NCBI GenBank assembly: GCA_041940025.1
Contig: JBGTSY010000001.1
Coordinates: 248,001 to 312,000, forward strand
Direction of reading: 5' to 3'
DNA from: UBA5859 sp041940025
GTDB taxonomy: Bacteria; Pseudomonadota; Gammaproteobacteria; UBA5859
DNA length: 64,000 nt
In this document: piece after piece, positions 45,619 through 54,417 of the stretch
How the letters are laid out: every line of letters begins with the position of its first letter
Numbering within the stretch: the stretch's first letter is position 1
Made by a program: the position numbers and the translations under genes
Notes under the pieces: model-generated
Told to the model about the DNA's origin: nothing
Database searches by the model: none
What the model saw: only the letters and a program-made list of their open reading frames with translations

Positions 45619-46422
45619 CTAACCTACCGCGAATAGCATTCTGATGCCTACCAACAACAGGAAGGTGGCAAACAGACGTTTTAGGTAAGCCGTAGGCATA
45701 CGTCGGGCTAAATGGGCGCCAATTGGAGCAAACAATACGCTGGTGGCAATGATGCCAAAAAAGGCGGGGTAGTAGACGTATCCTAGTGAGTAGCTTGGCA
45801 ATTGTTCTGCTTGCCATCCCAAAAGAATAAATCCGGCGCTACCGGCTAAAGCGATAGGTACGCCACAGGCGCTGGAAGTGGCCACAGCATGCAACATCGC
45901 CTGTTGGCGATAGAGTAAATAGGGTACGGTTAAAGAGCCGCCGCCAATACCCACCAAAGTAGAAATCATGCCAATGATGATTCCTGGCAGAAATAATATC
46001 TCTTTAACTGTGATGGGGCGACCACCAATGCCGGTAAGATTAAGCTGCAAAATCATACGCACAGAGGCATAAAGCACAAACAAAGCAAAGATACGTTGCA
46101 TCACTTCACTGGACAATCGATGTGCTAACCAGGAACCTAACAAGGCTCCAATCAGTATTCCTGGAATCAATCTAGTCACTAAACTCCAATCCACGGAGCC
46201 TTTTCGATGATGTGCCAATGCAGAAACAGATCCGGTGACGACAATAGTGGCCAGCGACGTGGCCACAGCAAGGTGCATGAGATGGACAGTGGAAAAACCG
46301 TGCGCTTGAAATAGAAACAACAATGCAGGGACAATCACTAAGCCGCCACCGACGCCCAGTAGGCCGGACAATAAACCGGCAAACGCACCGATACTTAAAT
46401 AAAATAAAAGTGTGAAAGACAA
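45619..46422 (-). CDS. TSUP (TauE/SafE) family permease
   Basis: The 267-residue protein has about eight membrane helices and the two family repeats: AGLLSGLLGVGGGLVIVPAL and GMISTLVGIGGGSLTVPYLL. TSUP members move sulfite, sulfoacetate or other organosulfur anions out of the cell or take up sulfate; the substrate here is unknown. It stands alone on the minus strand where dnaA would be expected beside rpmH. A second, distinct TSUP gene lies at 50485-51249. Confidence 0.92.
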   Translation of the reverse strand: MSFTLLFYLSIGAFAGLLSGLLGVGGGLVIVPALLFLFQAHGFSTVHLMHLAVATSLATIVVTGSVSALAHHRKGSVDWSLVTRLIPGILIGALLGSWLAHRLSSEVMQRIFALFVLYASVRMILQLNLTGIGGRPITVKEILFLPGIIIGMISTLVGIGGGSLTVPYLLYRQQAMLHAVATSSACGVPIALAGSAGFILLGWQAEQLPSYSLGYVYYPAFFGIIATSVLFAPIGAHLARRMPTAYLKRLFATFLLLVGIRMLFAVG

Positions 46423-46522
46423 AATCGACTACTCGTTTAAAATGATGCTCAAACGCAGCGCAAGAGATGGATTCTATTGTAGTCCCCTTGCTGACTGATT
46501 GAAATTTAGAGGGCGCAATCAG

Positions 46523-47665
46523 GTGATTCAGATCCCAGGAGAAATTTTTTTAGTTGGCGGTGCCATACGAGATCGCCTATTGGGAAGAACTGGCAGTGAT
46601 CGGGACTATGTGGTGGTGGGTAGCACACCTGAAGCCATGCGGGCGGCAGGATTTAAGCAGGTTGGGCAAGAATTCCCAGTTTTTCTGCACCCAGAAACCG
46701 GAGATGAATATGCACTGGCCCGTACCGAACGCAAACAGGGCAAGGGCTATCGTGGTTTTGTGTGCGATTTTAAACCTACTGTTACCTTGAAGGAGGATCT
46801 GCAGCGACGAGACTTAACGGTGAATGCCATCGCAGAAGATGCAGAAGGCCATTTAATCGATCCATTTAATGGGCTAGACGATCTAAAAAATAGAAAATTG
46901 CGTCATGTGTCGCCAGCGTTTGTGGAAGATCCCCTCAGAGTACTCCGCCTTGCCCGATTTCAAGCTGAACTCTTTGACTACCAATTTCACATTGTAGAAG
47001 AAACAGTGGTCTTAGGACGTCAAATCAGTGCCAGCGGGGAGTTGAGCGCTCTCACTGTAGAAAGAGTGGCGCTGGAAACCATTAAAGCTTTGGAGACCTT
47101 CCACCCAGAAGAATATTTTTATACATTAGCAAAATTACATGCACTCGACCTACTGTTTCCTGAGCTTTCCCCCAGTTGGCAATCAATCGATTTGCATCAG
47201 CAACCCGGCATACGAACGCTACAACGGGCGGTAGACTTAAATTTGAATACCCAACAGCGCTGGGCCGCTTTCATTCACGATCAGTCCCAAGAGACTATTA
47301 TTAAACTAAGTGAAAGGCTCAAGCTATCCAAGGCATTGACTCAATTGAGTCTCAAAGTCAATCAATTGGGTCCCGCCATCATAGATGTGCCGCATTCGTC
47401 CGCAGAGGAAATTGAATCTCTATTGCGACAACTAAATGCCTACCGCAATCCCAATACATTGAAACAGGCGGCAGCGGTGATGGCTGCCATCGAAGATAAC
47501 AAAAACCTCGAACACTATGCACCCCTAACTATTTTGGTAAATGCACTAGAAGCAGCATTGAATATTAACAATCAAGAGCTTATAAAAAAGGATCTGAGTG
47601 GAAAAGCGCTTGGCGAAGCAATTAAAACAGCTCGAATCGAAGCTATCCAAGCCATTATCAATTAG
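46523..47665 (+). CDS. cca: CCA tRNA nucleotidyltransferase with reduced HD region
   Basis: GTG 46523 is preferred (GAGG about 11 bases upstream); a TTG at 46499 would add eight residues. The 380-residue protein adds CCA to tRNA 3' ends. The nucleotidyltransferase head is intact: FLVGGAIRDRLLG, DRDYVVVG with the two metal-binding aspartates, RTERKQGKGYRGF, RRDLTVNA and DPLRVLRLARF. The C-terminal part, which in E. coli is an HD phosphohydrolase, keeps only HD (47276-47281) and lacks the downstream HHGHG-type histidines, so the repair phosphatase activity is probably lost. It reads divergently from the TSUP gene over about 100 bases. Confidence 0.93.
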   Translation: MIQIPGEIFLVGGAIRDRLLGRTGSDRDYVVVGSTPEAMRAAGFKQVGQEFPVFLHPETGDEYALARTERKQGKGYRGFVCDFKPTVTLKEDLQRRDLTVNAIAEDAEGHLIDPFNGLDDLKNRKLRHVSPAFVEDPLRVLRLARFQAELFDYQFHIVEETVVLGRQISASGELSALTVERVALETIKALETFHPEEYFYTLAKLHALDLLFPELSPSWQSIDLHQQPGIRTLQRAVDLNLNTQQRWAAFIHDQSQETIIKLSERLKLSKALTQLSLKVNQLGPAIIDVPHSSAEEIESLLRQLNAYRNPNTLKQAAAVMAAIEDNKNLEHYAPLTILVNALEAALNINNQELIKKDLSGKALGEAIKTARIEAIQAIIN

Positions 47666-47722
47666 TTCCGGCACTTCAATATTCGAACAATCAAGCCGTT
47701 ACACTATGGGTAATGGTGGCAA

Positions 47723-47757
47723 TCCATGGTCTTGCCAAAACCGTCCACCAATTTAGT
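47723..47757 (+). repeat. Nested inverted repeat upstream of the PilZ gene
   Basis: TGGCAA-N9-TTGCCA, with GGTGG/CCACC further out, lies about 30 to 60 bases before the PilZ start. No T run follows, so it is not a classical terminator; it may be a control site. Confidence 0.35.
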
Positions 47758-47780
47758 AACTCACTTCAATGGGAATTTCA

Positions 47781-48125
47781 ATGCACAATCGCAGGCATAT
47801 AGATCGTCGACAACTCATGCAATATTTAAGGGTGTATGAATACAACACGGCCGCTCTGCTGGGTTATGTGGTAGACATCAGCATGGATGGATTTATGCTG
47901 CTAAGCGAAGTGCCGTTGGAGACCGGTAAAACCATGAGGGTGCGCATTGTACTAAATGAAAAAGAACGTAAAGAAATGGTGTTTACTGTGGAAAGTTTGT
48001 GGTCAGCAAAAGATATCAATCCAAACTATGTGAATACCGGCTTCAGATTGCTGGAGATCCCACCAAAAGAGTTTGATTCTGTACGGGATATTTTAGAGAA
48101 ACATTGCTATCAATCCCTTGCATAA
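47781..48125 (+). CDS. PilZ-domain protein
   Basis: ATG 47781 is chosen because GGGA lies 6 bases upstream; another ATG four codons earlier is possible. The 114-residue protein is a stand-alone PilZ domain. The cyclic di-GMP motif is complete: RRHIDRR at the start (RxxxR) and DISMDG (D/NxSxxG) in the barrel. It likely binds c-di-GMP in the cytoplasm and controls a surface or pilus function. It ends 1 base from the convergent uppP gene. Confidence 0.9.
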   Translation: MHNRRHIDRRQLMQYLRVYEYNTAALLGYVVDISMDGFMLLSEVPLETGKTMRVRIVLNEKERKEMVFTVESLWSAKDINPNYVNTGFRLLEIPPKEFDSVRDILEKHCYQSLA

Positions 48126-48126
48126 A

Positions 48127-48924
48127 TTAATAAGAGATAACCAAGATTAGTCCTGATAACAGGATACGATAAATCACAAAAGGCATCATGCCCACACGCT
48201 CTATTAACCGTAGGAAAAAAGCGATGCACGTATAGGCGGTTACTGCAGAGACTGAAGTGGCAATAACTAGAATATTCAATTGAATTTGATCCGGCCCCGC
48301 CGCCAGCTTCATTATCTGCAATCCACCCGCCGCCATAATCAACGGGATAGACAATAAAAAAGAAAAACGGGAAGCAGCCGTGCGACTGAAGCCGAGCATC
48401 AATCCAGCGGTCATGGTAATTCCCGAACGAGAAGTGCCCGGGATCAGTGCCAACGCCTGGGCAAAGCCGATGATAAGAATATCTTTCCCTCTCAATTGGT
48501 ATTCGGTCCGAGAGCGAGATTTGCCCAAATCCGCCCATCCCAAAAGCAATCCGAATACAAGAGTCGCAACCGCAATCACCATTGCCGATCGCAAATGTAG
48601 CTCAATCCAATCTTGCGCGATTAATCCAATAAAAGCTGCTGGAATTGTTGCGACAATCACAGCCCATGCCAAATGACTTTCTTCGGTGCGCTCGCCGCCA
48701 ATGATCGAAGAACACCAAGCATGACTCATAGCACTCAGTTGGCGACGGAAGTAGAAAACCACAGCCACCAGGGTGCCCACATGCACCGAGACATCAAACA
48801 GCAAGCCCTGATCTTGCCATCCTATGAACATAGGCGCCAATATTAGATGGGCGGAACTGGAAATGGGTAAAAACTCGGTTAATCCCTGCAAGATGGCTAA
48901 GAAAATGACTTGAATCCAATCCAT
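48127..48924 (-). CDS. uppP: Undecaprenyl-diphosphatase UppP (BacA)
   Basis: ATG 48924 gives the family start MDWIQVIFLAILQGLTEFLP; an extension back to 49017 has no family support. The 265-residue membrane enzyme recycles undecaprenyl pyrophosphate, the lipid carrier of cell-wall precursors. The motifs LTEFLPISSSAHL and PGTSRSGITMTAG are intact. It is divergent from the SDR gene over 77 bases. Confidence 0.96.
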   Translation of the reverse strand: MDWIQVIFLAILQGLTEFLPISSSAHLILAPMFIGWQDQGLLFDVSVHVGTLVAVVFYFRRQLSAMSHAWCSSIIGGERTEESHLAWAVIVATIPAAFIGLIAQDWIELHLRSAMVIAVATLVFGLLLGWADLGKSRSRTEYQLRGKDILIIGFAQALALIPGTSRSGITMTAGLMLGFSRTAASRFSFLLSIPLIMAAGGLQIMKLAAGPDQIQLNILVIATSVSAVTAYTCIAFFLRLIERVGMMPFVIYRILLSGLILVISY

Positions 48925-48960
48925 AAATAACCGATCACCAAGAAAACGACAAACTAGCGG

Positions 48961-48966
48961 TATAAT
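48961..48966 (+). promoter_or_regulatory. Predicted -10 box for the SDR gene
   Basis: Perfect TATAAT 35 bases before the GTG start of the SDR gene; no matching -35 found. Confidence 0.4.
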
Positions 48967-49001
48967 ACACAAACCACCTTTACTTTTTTGAGAATATTGA
49001 T

Positions 49002-49745
49002 GTGTCTGACACAGCACCTGTTATTTTAGTTACCGGGGCAGCTAAACGGATTGGCGCGGCCATAGCCAAATCTCTACACGCTCGAGGTTGTCGTGTCTGT
49101 GTGCATTATTACCAATCTAAATCAGCTGCGACAGATTTAGTAGCAGAGTTGAATCACCAGCGTCCGGACAGTGCTGAGGCTATCTGCGCCGATTTAACAT
49201 TACTAGAAAATATGCATCCGTTGATAGAAAAATGTACACAACGTTGGGGTAGACTTGACGCCCTCGTCAATAATGCATCCAGTTTTTATCCCACGGCAAT
49301 AGCACAAATCACCGAAGAACAGTGGTCAGATCTAATGCATACCAACCTGGCGGCACCTCTTTTTCTCGCTCAGTCCGCGCAAGCGGAACTAAAGAAAAAT
49401 AACGGTTGCGTTGTTAATATTAGTGACATCCATGGGGAACGCCCACTAAAAAACTATACCCTATATTGCTGCGCCAAGGCTGCTCAAAACATGTTAACCA
49501 AATCGCTTGCCCGTGAATTCGCCCCGCACATTCGCGTGAATGCGGTTGCGCCCGGTGCAATCCTATGGCCTAACGATTCTAAAATGGATGAGACACTACA
49601 ACAAAAAATTATTGAACGGATCCCGTTAAGCCGACTTGGCACACCTGAACAGATCGCTAAAGCCGTGGCATTCCTACTGTTCGAAGCAGACTATATGACG
49701 GGACAAATTATCTATGTTGATGGTGGAAGATCGCTGCAAGATTAA
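49002..49745 (+). CDS. SDR-family oxidoreductase, pteridine reductase-like
   Basis: The 247-residue protein starts at GTG 49002. It has the NADPH motif TGAAKRIG (residues 11-18), the NNAS motif and the catalytic Tyr-x3-Lys as YCCAK. The TGAAKRIG form, the SDIHGERPLKNY active-site loop and the IYVDGGRSL end fit the PTR1/FolM pteridine reductase group. That would give a role in dihydropteridine or folate metabolism, but substrate assignment is inference. It is followed 54 bases later by the convergent DUF4124 gene. Confidence 0.8.
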   Translation: MSDTAPVILVTGAAKRIGAAIAKSLHARGCRVCVHYYQSKSAATDLVAELNHQRPDSAEAICADLTLLENMHPLIEKCTQRWGRLDALVNNASSFYPTAIAQITEEQWSDLMHTNLAAPLFLAQSAQAELKKNNGCVVNISDIHGERPLKNYTLYCCAKAAQNMLTKSLAREFAPHIRVNAVAPGAILWPNDSKMDETLQQKIIERIPLSRLGTPEQIAKAVAFLLFEADYMTGQIIYVDGGRSLQD

Positions 49746-49799
49746 CCGGGGTTGGCACTACTTGTGAAGCCAATAAAATTTACAAGCAATATTAGTGGA

Positions 49800-50441
49800 C
49801 TAATTTTTCTGTGACTGCTGATTGCGCAATAATCTATATCGTTCTAGTTGAATGTCCATCTCTTCACGAATAATACCCATTTGCTCTTGGCGCTCAGTAA
49901 TAAATTGTTTGTTTTCCTCGATGTATCCCTGTACTTCGGCGATACTATCGAGGGTAATTTGATCCACAGGCTTTCCAGCTCTCTCCAAATCGCCAGCCCT
50001 TGATTCTAAACTGACTAGATTGTCTTCAAGCTTTTGTAATTTTTTCTTGGTTAAATTAATGGTGCCCTGAATGGCTTCTAACTTGCTGTCTCGGGCCAAA
50101 ATCAGATCCGACTCATCGGAAAAAGATTGCAGTAATATCTGGTCCTGCTTTTTGGCTTCTTGGCGTTGTTGTTTGAGTTTATCTGCTTTTATTCGTGCTA
50201 ATTTTTCTGCGGCTAATTCTTCTTCAGTTTTGGCAGGTGCAATCTCTTTTATCACATTGCCTCGAATATCAACAATTTTATACCCGTTTTTTACCAAATG
50301 TGGTGGTATAGTTTGATTCAGGTGTACCTGTCCATTTTCATCTAAATATTGATAAAAGGTAGGTCCGGCAGCATACAGGGGCGCGACACTCACTCCCAGG
50401 CTAACTAAGAGTAAAGTGATGGATTGTTTGATTCGTCTCAC
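49800..50441 (-). CDS. DUF4124-domain exported coiled-coil protein
   Basis: GTG 50441 is chosen because GGAG lies 7 bases upstream and it gives a signal peptide (VRRIKQSITLLLVSLGVSVAPLYA). The 213-residue protein begins with a DUF4124 segment (FYQYLDENGQVHLNQTIPP) and then a long charged coiled coil (about residues 75-205). It is probably periplasmic. DUF4124 proteins are common in gammaproteobacteria; no function is defined. Divergent from the second TSUP gene over 43 bases. Confidence 0.8.
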   Translation of the reverse strand: MRRIKQSITLLLVSLGVSVAPLYAAGPTFYQYLDENGQVHLNQTIPPHLVKNGYKIVDIRGNVIKEIAPAKTEEELAAEKLARIKADKLKQQRQEAKKQDQILLQSFSDESDLILARDSKLEAIQGTINLTKKKLQKLEDNLVSLESRAGDLERAGKPVDQITLDSIAEVQGYIEENKQFITERQEQMGIIREEMDIQLERYRLLRNQQSQKN

Positions 50442-50484
50442 GTAGTTGCTCCAACTTGTTTTGTAGAATAACTCTGGCTTATTT

Positions 50485-51249
50485 GTGAATCTTTTTGAAC
50501 ATATTGTTCTCTTTATTGTCTCCTTTATTGCCAATGCATTTTCTGCATTTAGCGGCGGAGGCGCTGGCTTAATCCAGTTTCCAATACTGATATTTCTCGG
50601 TTTGCCTTTCACGGTCGCTTTGGCCACCCACAAAGTCGCAAGCGTCGCCTTGGGTGTGGGCGCCACTGCCCGCCATTTAAGGGAAAGCAGTCTAAATCTG
50701 TTTTTTAGCCTGTTTATTTTGGCTACGGGATTACCAGCAGTTGTGCTCGGTGCGCGCACCATACTCTATGTTCCGGATCAGATCGCTACTTTTACCTTAG
50801 GTCTCTTAACCTCAGCGCTAGGGATCTACTCCTGGCGTCATCCCTCTCTTGGGCAACAAATCAGTTTCCGGAATCGCGATGCCAAAGGACTGCTGATAGG
50901 CGCTTTAGGCTTATTTTTTATCGGCTTCATAAATGGAACCTTGACCTCCGGCAGCGGCTTGTTCGTGACTATCTGGTTGGTTAGATGGTTTGGATTCGAC
51001 TATCTACTAGCGGTTGCCCATACGATGATTTTAGTGGGCCTATTTTGGAATGCCACAGGTGCGATCACCCTCGGTATGCAAGGCAATATAGAGTGGACTT
51101 GGATACCTGCGTTACTGATTGGCGCCACAGGCGGCGCTTATTTCGGTAGTCATCTCGCAATCCATGCAGGCAATCGCTGGATCAAACGCGGATTTGAAAT
51201 TGTAACAATAATTATTGGCGTCAAACTAATGTTAGACGCTTACGCCTGA
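50485..51249 (+). CDS. TSUP (TauE/SafE) family permease, second copy
   Basis: The 254-residue protein starts at GTG 50485. It has about eight membrane helices, with repeat motifs NAFSAFSGGGAGLIQFPIL and GFINGTLTSGSGLFVTIWLV. It is only distantly similar to the TSUP protein at 45619-46422 (different loops and glycine motifs), so it is not a recent duplicate. Substrate unknown. Its last 10 bases overlap the convergent pyrE stop. Confidence 0.88.
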   Translation: MNLFEHIVLFIVSFIANAFSAFSGGGAGLIQFPILIFLGLPFTVALATHKVASVALGVGATARHLRESSLNLFFSLFILATGLPAVVLGARTILYVPDQIATFTLGLLTSALGIYSWRHPSLGQQISFRNRDAKGLLIGALGLFFIGFINGTLTSGSGLFVTIWLVRWFGFDYLLAVAHTMILVGLFWNATGAITLGMQGNIEWTWIPALLIGATGGAYFGSHLAIHAGNRWIKRGFEIVTIIIGVKLMLDAYA

Positions 51250-51887
51250 ATGCCGTAAGTTTGTCGATAGCGAAACATTTTTTCCAGATGCGGTTCTAAA
51301 CCAGGTGTGTGTTGAAGATATTCCATTAGATCACTCAAAGTGATGATACTGATAATAGGCAATCCTAACTGCTGCTCCAGCTGTTGAACTGCCGACTGCT
51401 CTCCCTCTCCCCGCTCTTCTCTATCCAAAGCGATTACCACACCCGAGGCTGTTGCTTCAGAAGCCTCTATCTGTTGTACTGATTCAACTATTGAGCTACC
51501 CGCAGAAATTACATCATCCATTATTACTAAATTACCAGCCAGTGGCGCACCCACAATCACGCCACCCTCTGCATGGTCTTTGGCCTCTTTTCTATTAAAG
51601 CTATAAGGCACATCCATCTCATTTTCATTGGCCAGCGCGATCGCTGTCGCGGTCACGATAGGAATACCTTTATAGGCCGGCCCATAGAGTCCATTGAATT
51701 CGATTCCGGATGAGATCAATGCTTGAGCGTAATATTCACCAAGTTTAGAAAGCGCCACGCCTGTATTAAATTTTCCGCTGTTGAAAAAATAGGGACTAAG
51801 ACGACCAGACTTTAATTTATATTCCCCAAAACGGAGTACACCTATGGAGAGAATAAATTCGATAAACTGCTGTTGATATGGCTGCAT
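51240..51887 (-). CDS. pyrE: Orotate phosphoribosyltransferase
   Basis: ATG 51887 lies one base after the hemE stop; a GTG nine bases earlier would overlap hemE. The 215-residue enzyme joins orotate and PRPP in pyrimidine synthesis. YFFNSGKF, the KEAKDHAEGG flexible loop and the PRPP motif VIMDDVISAGSS are present. Length matches the E. coli enzyme (213). Confidence 0.97.
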   Translation of the reverse strand: MQPYQQQFIEFILSIGVLRFGEYKLKSGRLSPYFFNSGKFNTGVALSKLGEYYAQALISSGIEFNGLYGPAYKGIPIVTATAIALANENEMDVPYSFNRKEAKDHAEGGVIVGAPLAGNLVIMDDVISAGSSIVESVQQIEASEATASGVVIALDREERGEGEQSAVQQLEQQLGLPIISIITLSDLMEYLQHTPGLEPHLEKMFRYRQTYGIQA

Positions 51888-51888
51888 G

Positions 51889-52950
51889 CTAAACACCCAC
51901 CTGATGCAAAGGCTTACTTAGTGAGTGCACCGCTTCCACTAGAACTAAAACTTTTTCGGGATCTATACCGGGGTGAATACCATGCCCTAGATTAAACACG
52001 TGTCCGGTACCCTTCCCATAAGCAGTGAGCACCGATCCCACCTGCTGTTGAATCACTTCATTGGAGGCATAAAGTACAGCCGGATCAAGATTACCCTGAA
52101 GCGCCACATGCTTGCCGACTCGAGCACGCGCTTGTCCTATGTTCACGCACCAATCCAAACCAAGTGCTTCGGCACCAGTCTGAGCCATCTGCTCTAACCA
52201 AAGCCCGCCACCCTTTGTAAACAAAATGATAGGTACATTTGCAGCTTCTGGAAGATTTTTGATGTTGCGGACAATCTGCTGCATATATTGTAACGAAAAT
52301 GGTCCATAACACCCGTCAGCCAACGCACCGCCCCAAGAATCAAATATCATCAAGGCTTGAGCACCGGCTTGTATTTGCGCGATCAAATAATCGCTGATCG
52401 AATCTGCCAGCAGTTGCAACAATTGATGTAACTGTTGGGGTTCATCGAATAACATTTTCTTGGCGAGGGAAAAATCTCTGCTGGAGCCACCTTCTATCAT
52501 ATAGGTTGCCAATGTCCACGGACTACCGGCGAAGCCAATGAGAGGCACTTTCTCATTTAATTCTTGTCTAACTAATCGAACTGCATCTGTCACATAGGCT
52601 AAATCTTGGTTCATATCTGGCTTACCAAGTTTAGCAATATCACGGGCGGTGCGAAGAGGAGAGTCGAATTTCGGCCCTTCTCCCTCAACAAAATGCAATC
52701 CCAGTCCCATAGCATCGGGAATGGTTAATATATCGGAGAATACTATGGCTGCATCTAATGGAAATCGGCGCAAGGGCTGTAGCGTCACTTCGCAGGCCAA
52801 CTCAGGTGTCTTGCACAAATTCAAAAAAGTCTTTGCTTGAGCACGGATTTCTCGGTACTCCGGTAGATAACGTCCTGCTTGACGCATAATCCAGACAGGC
52901 GTTTGATCAACAGATTGACGTCGTAACGCCCTTAGGAAACGGTCATTCAT
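51889..52950 (-). CDS. hemE: Uroporphyrinogen decarboxylase
   Basis: The 353-residue enzyme converts uroporphyrinogen III to coproporphyrinogen III in haem synthesis. It carries the signature PVWIMRQAGRYLPEYR with the conserved arginines, FSDILTIPDAMGLGL with the catalytic aspartate, and GFAGSPWTLATYMIEG. It is 35 bases after gltD and translationally close to pyrE, so a gltBD-hemE-pyrE unit is plausible. Confidence 0.98.
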   Translation of the reverse strand: MNDRFLRALRRQSVDQTPVWIMRQAGRYLPEYREIRAQAKTFLNLCKTPELACEVTLQPLRRFPLDAAIVFSDILTIPDAMGLGLHFVEGEGPKFDSPLRTARDIAKLGKPDMNQDLAYVTDAVRLVRQELNEKVPLIGFAGSPWTLATYMIEGGSSRDFSLAKKMLFDEPQQLHQLLQLLADSISDYLIAQIQAGAQALMIFDSWGGALADGCYGPFSLQYMQQIVRNIKNLPEAANVPIILFTKGGGLWLEQMAQTGAEALGLDWCVNIGQARARVGKHVALQGNLDPAVLYASNEVIQQQVGSVLTAYGKGTGHVFNLGHGIHPGIDPEKVLVLVEAVHSLSKPLHQVGV

Positions 52951-52985
52951 AAGTCGACCCTGAACAGAATGAATATTCTCAACAA

Positions 52986-54398
52986 TTAAACATCCAAATA
53001 GTCTAAGATATTGTATGCAGCCTCGCGGCCATCATACACTGCGCGAACCACTAAATCAGAACCGCGAACCATGTCGCCTCCAGCGAAAACTTTTTCATTG
53101 TCGGTTTGCTGACCATAGGGCTTCACCGTTTTAATGCGCACACGATCTCGATGATCTAGCGTGATCCCATTTTCAACCAACCAAGTACCGGGATCAGGTT
53201 GAAAACCAAAAGCAATGATCACCGCATCTGCAGGAATGATCTCCTCAGTACCGGGCACAATCTCTGGTGAACGCCGACCTTCTGCATTCAGCTCACCCAA
53301 TTTGGTGGTAATTACTTTTACCGACTCCACTCGCGACTCTCCCAACAGAGCCACTGGTTGGCGATTCCACAAGAATTCCACACCTTCCTCTTTGGCGTTT
53401 TGCACTTCTCTTTTTGAGCCAGGCATGTTTTCTTCATCGCGGCGATAAACACATTTTACTGATCGGGCACCTTGGCGAATCGCTGTTCTGACACAATCCA
53501 TCGCCGTGTCACCCCCCCCCAGCACCACCACCTGTTTGTCTTTAAGATCAATATAATCCTCAGACTCAATGCCTAACTGCTTTCTATTATTAGGGATCAA
53601 GTAGGGCAAGGCATCATGAACACCAAGAAAATCTTCGCCGACAAAACCGCCCTTCATGTACTTGTATGTACCAGTACCGATAAAAACAGCATCATAATCG
53701 GCGAGTAAAGATTCAAATTTAACGTCTTTACCAATATCAGTATTCAACCTAAATTCTACACCCATCTCTTCTAATAACTGACGTCGCCTGATGATGACAC
53801 TTTTTTCTAATTTAAACTCTGGGATGCCGAAAGTGAGCAATCCACCGATTTCCGGATAGCGGTCAAAAACTACGGCCTGTACACCGTGACGGGCCAATAC
53901 ATCGGCACATCCTAACCCTGCCGGCCCAGCGCCTACCACGGCTACCCGTTTGCCCGTATCAGTTACATCGGACATGTCCGGACGCCAACCAGCCGCAAGC
54001 GCAGTTTCAGTAATGTAGGTTTCGACTGCCCCTATGGTCACCGCACCAAAACCATCATTCAAGGTGCACGCACCTTCGCATAATCGATCTTGTGGACAAA
54101 TACGTCCACATACTTCCGGCAGTGAGTTGGTTTTATGGGAAAGTTCAGCGGCCTCGAATAACCTACCGTCTGCTACTAGTTTGAGCCAATCGGGAATAAA
54201 GTTATGCACCGGGCATTCCCACTCACAATAAGGATTGCCACATTCCAAACATCTATGGGCTTGATGCTGTGCACTTTCAGTTTCGAACTTTAGGTAAATT
54301 TCTTTAAATTCTTTTGCTCTGACATTGGCAGGCACCTTAGGCGGATCTTGCCTTGCGACATCTAAGAATTGAAATACATTTTTTAATTTGTCTGCCAT
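52986..54398 (-). CDS. gltD: Glutamate synthase small subunit
   Basis: The 470-residue FAD/NADPH-binding subunit of glutamate synthase. The N-terminal cysteine cluster (CLECGNPYCEWECP and CGRICPQDRLCEGAC) binds two [4Fe-4S] centres. VVGAGPAGLGCADVLARHG is the FAD motif and VLGGGDTAMDC the NADPH motif. It follows gltB by 19 bases and provides reducing power to it. Confidence 0.98.
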   Translation of the reverse strand: MADKLKNVFQFLDVARQDPPKVPANVRAKEFKEIYLKFETESAQHQAHRCLECGNPYCEWECPVHNFIPDWLKLVADGRLFEAAELSHKTNSLPEVCGRICPQDRLCEGACTLNDGFGAVTIGAVETYITETALAAGWRPDMSDVTDTGKRVAVVGAGPAGLGCADVLARHGVQAVVFDRYPEIGGLLTFGIPEFKLEKSVIIRRRQLLEEMGVEFRLNTDIGKDVKFESLLADYDAVFIGTGTYKYMKGGFVGEDFLGVHDALPYLIPNNRKQLGIESEDYIDLKDKQVVVLGGGDTAMDCVRTAIRQGARSVKCVYRRDEENMPGSKREVQNAKEEGVEFLWNRQPVALLGESRVESVKVITTKLGELNAEGRRSPEIVPGTEEIIPADAVIIAFGFQPDPGTWLVENGITLDHRDRVRIKTVKPYGQQTDNEKVFAGGDMVRGSDLVVRAVYDGREAAYNILDYLDV

Positions 54399-54417
54399 TC
54401 AGATCCCAATGCTTGAA

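Noticed and set aside
48110..48538. 142-residue minus-strand frame within uppP and the PilZ end
   Set aside because: It is another frame of the uppP coding strand; uppP itself is full length and conserved.
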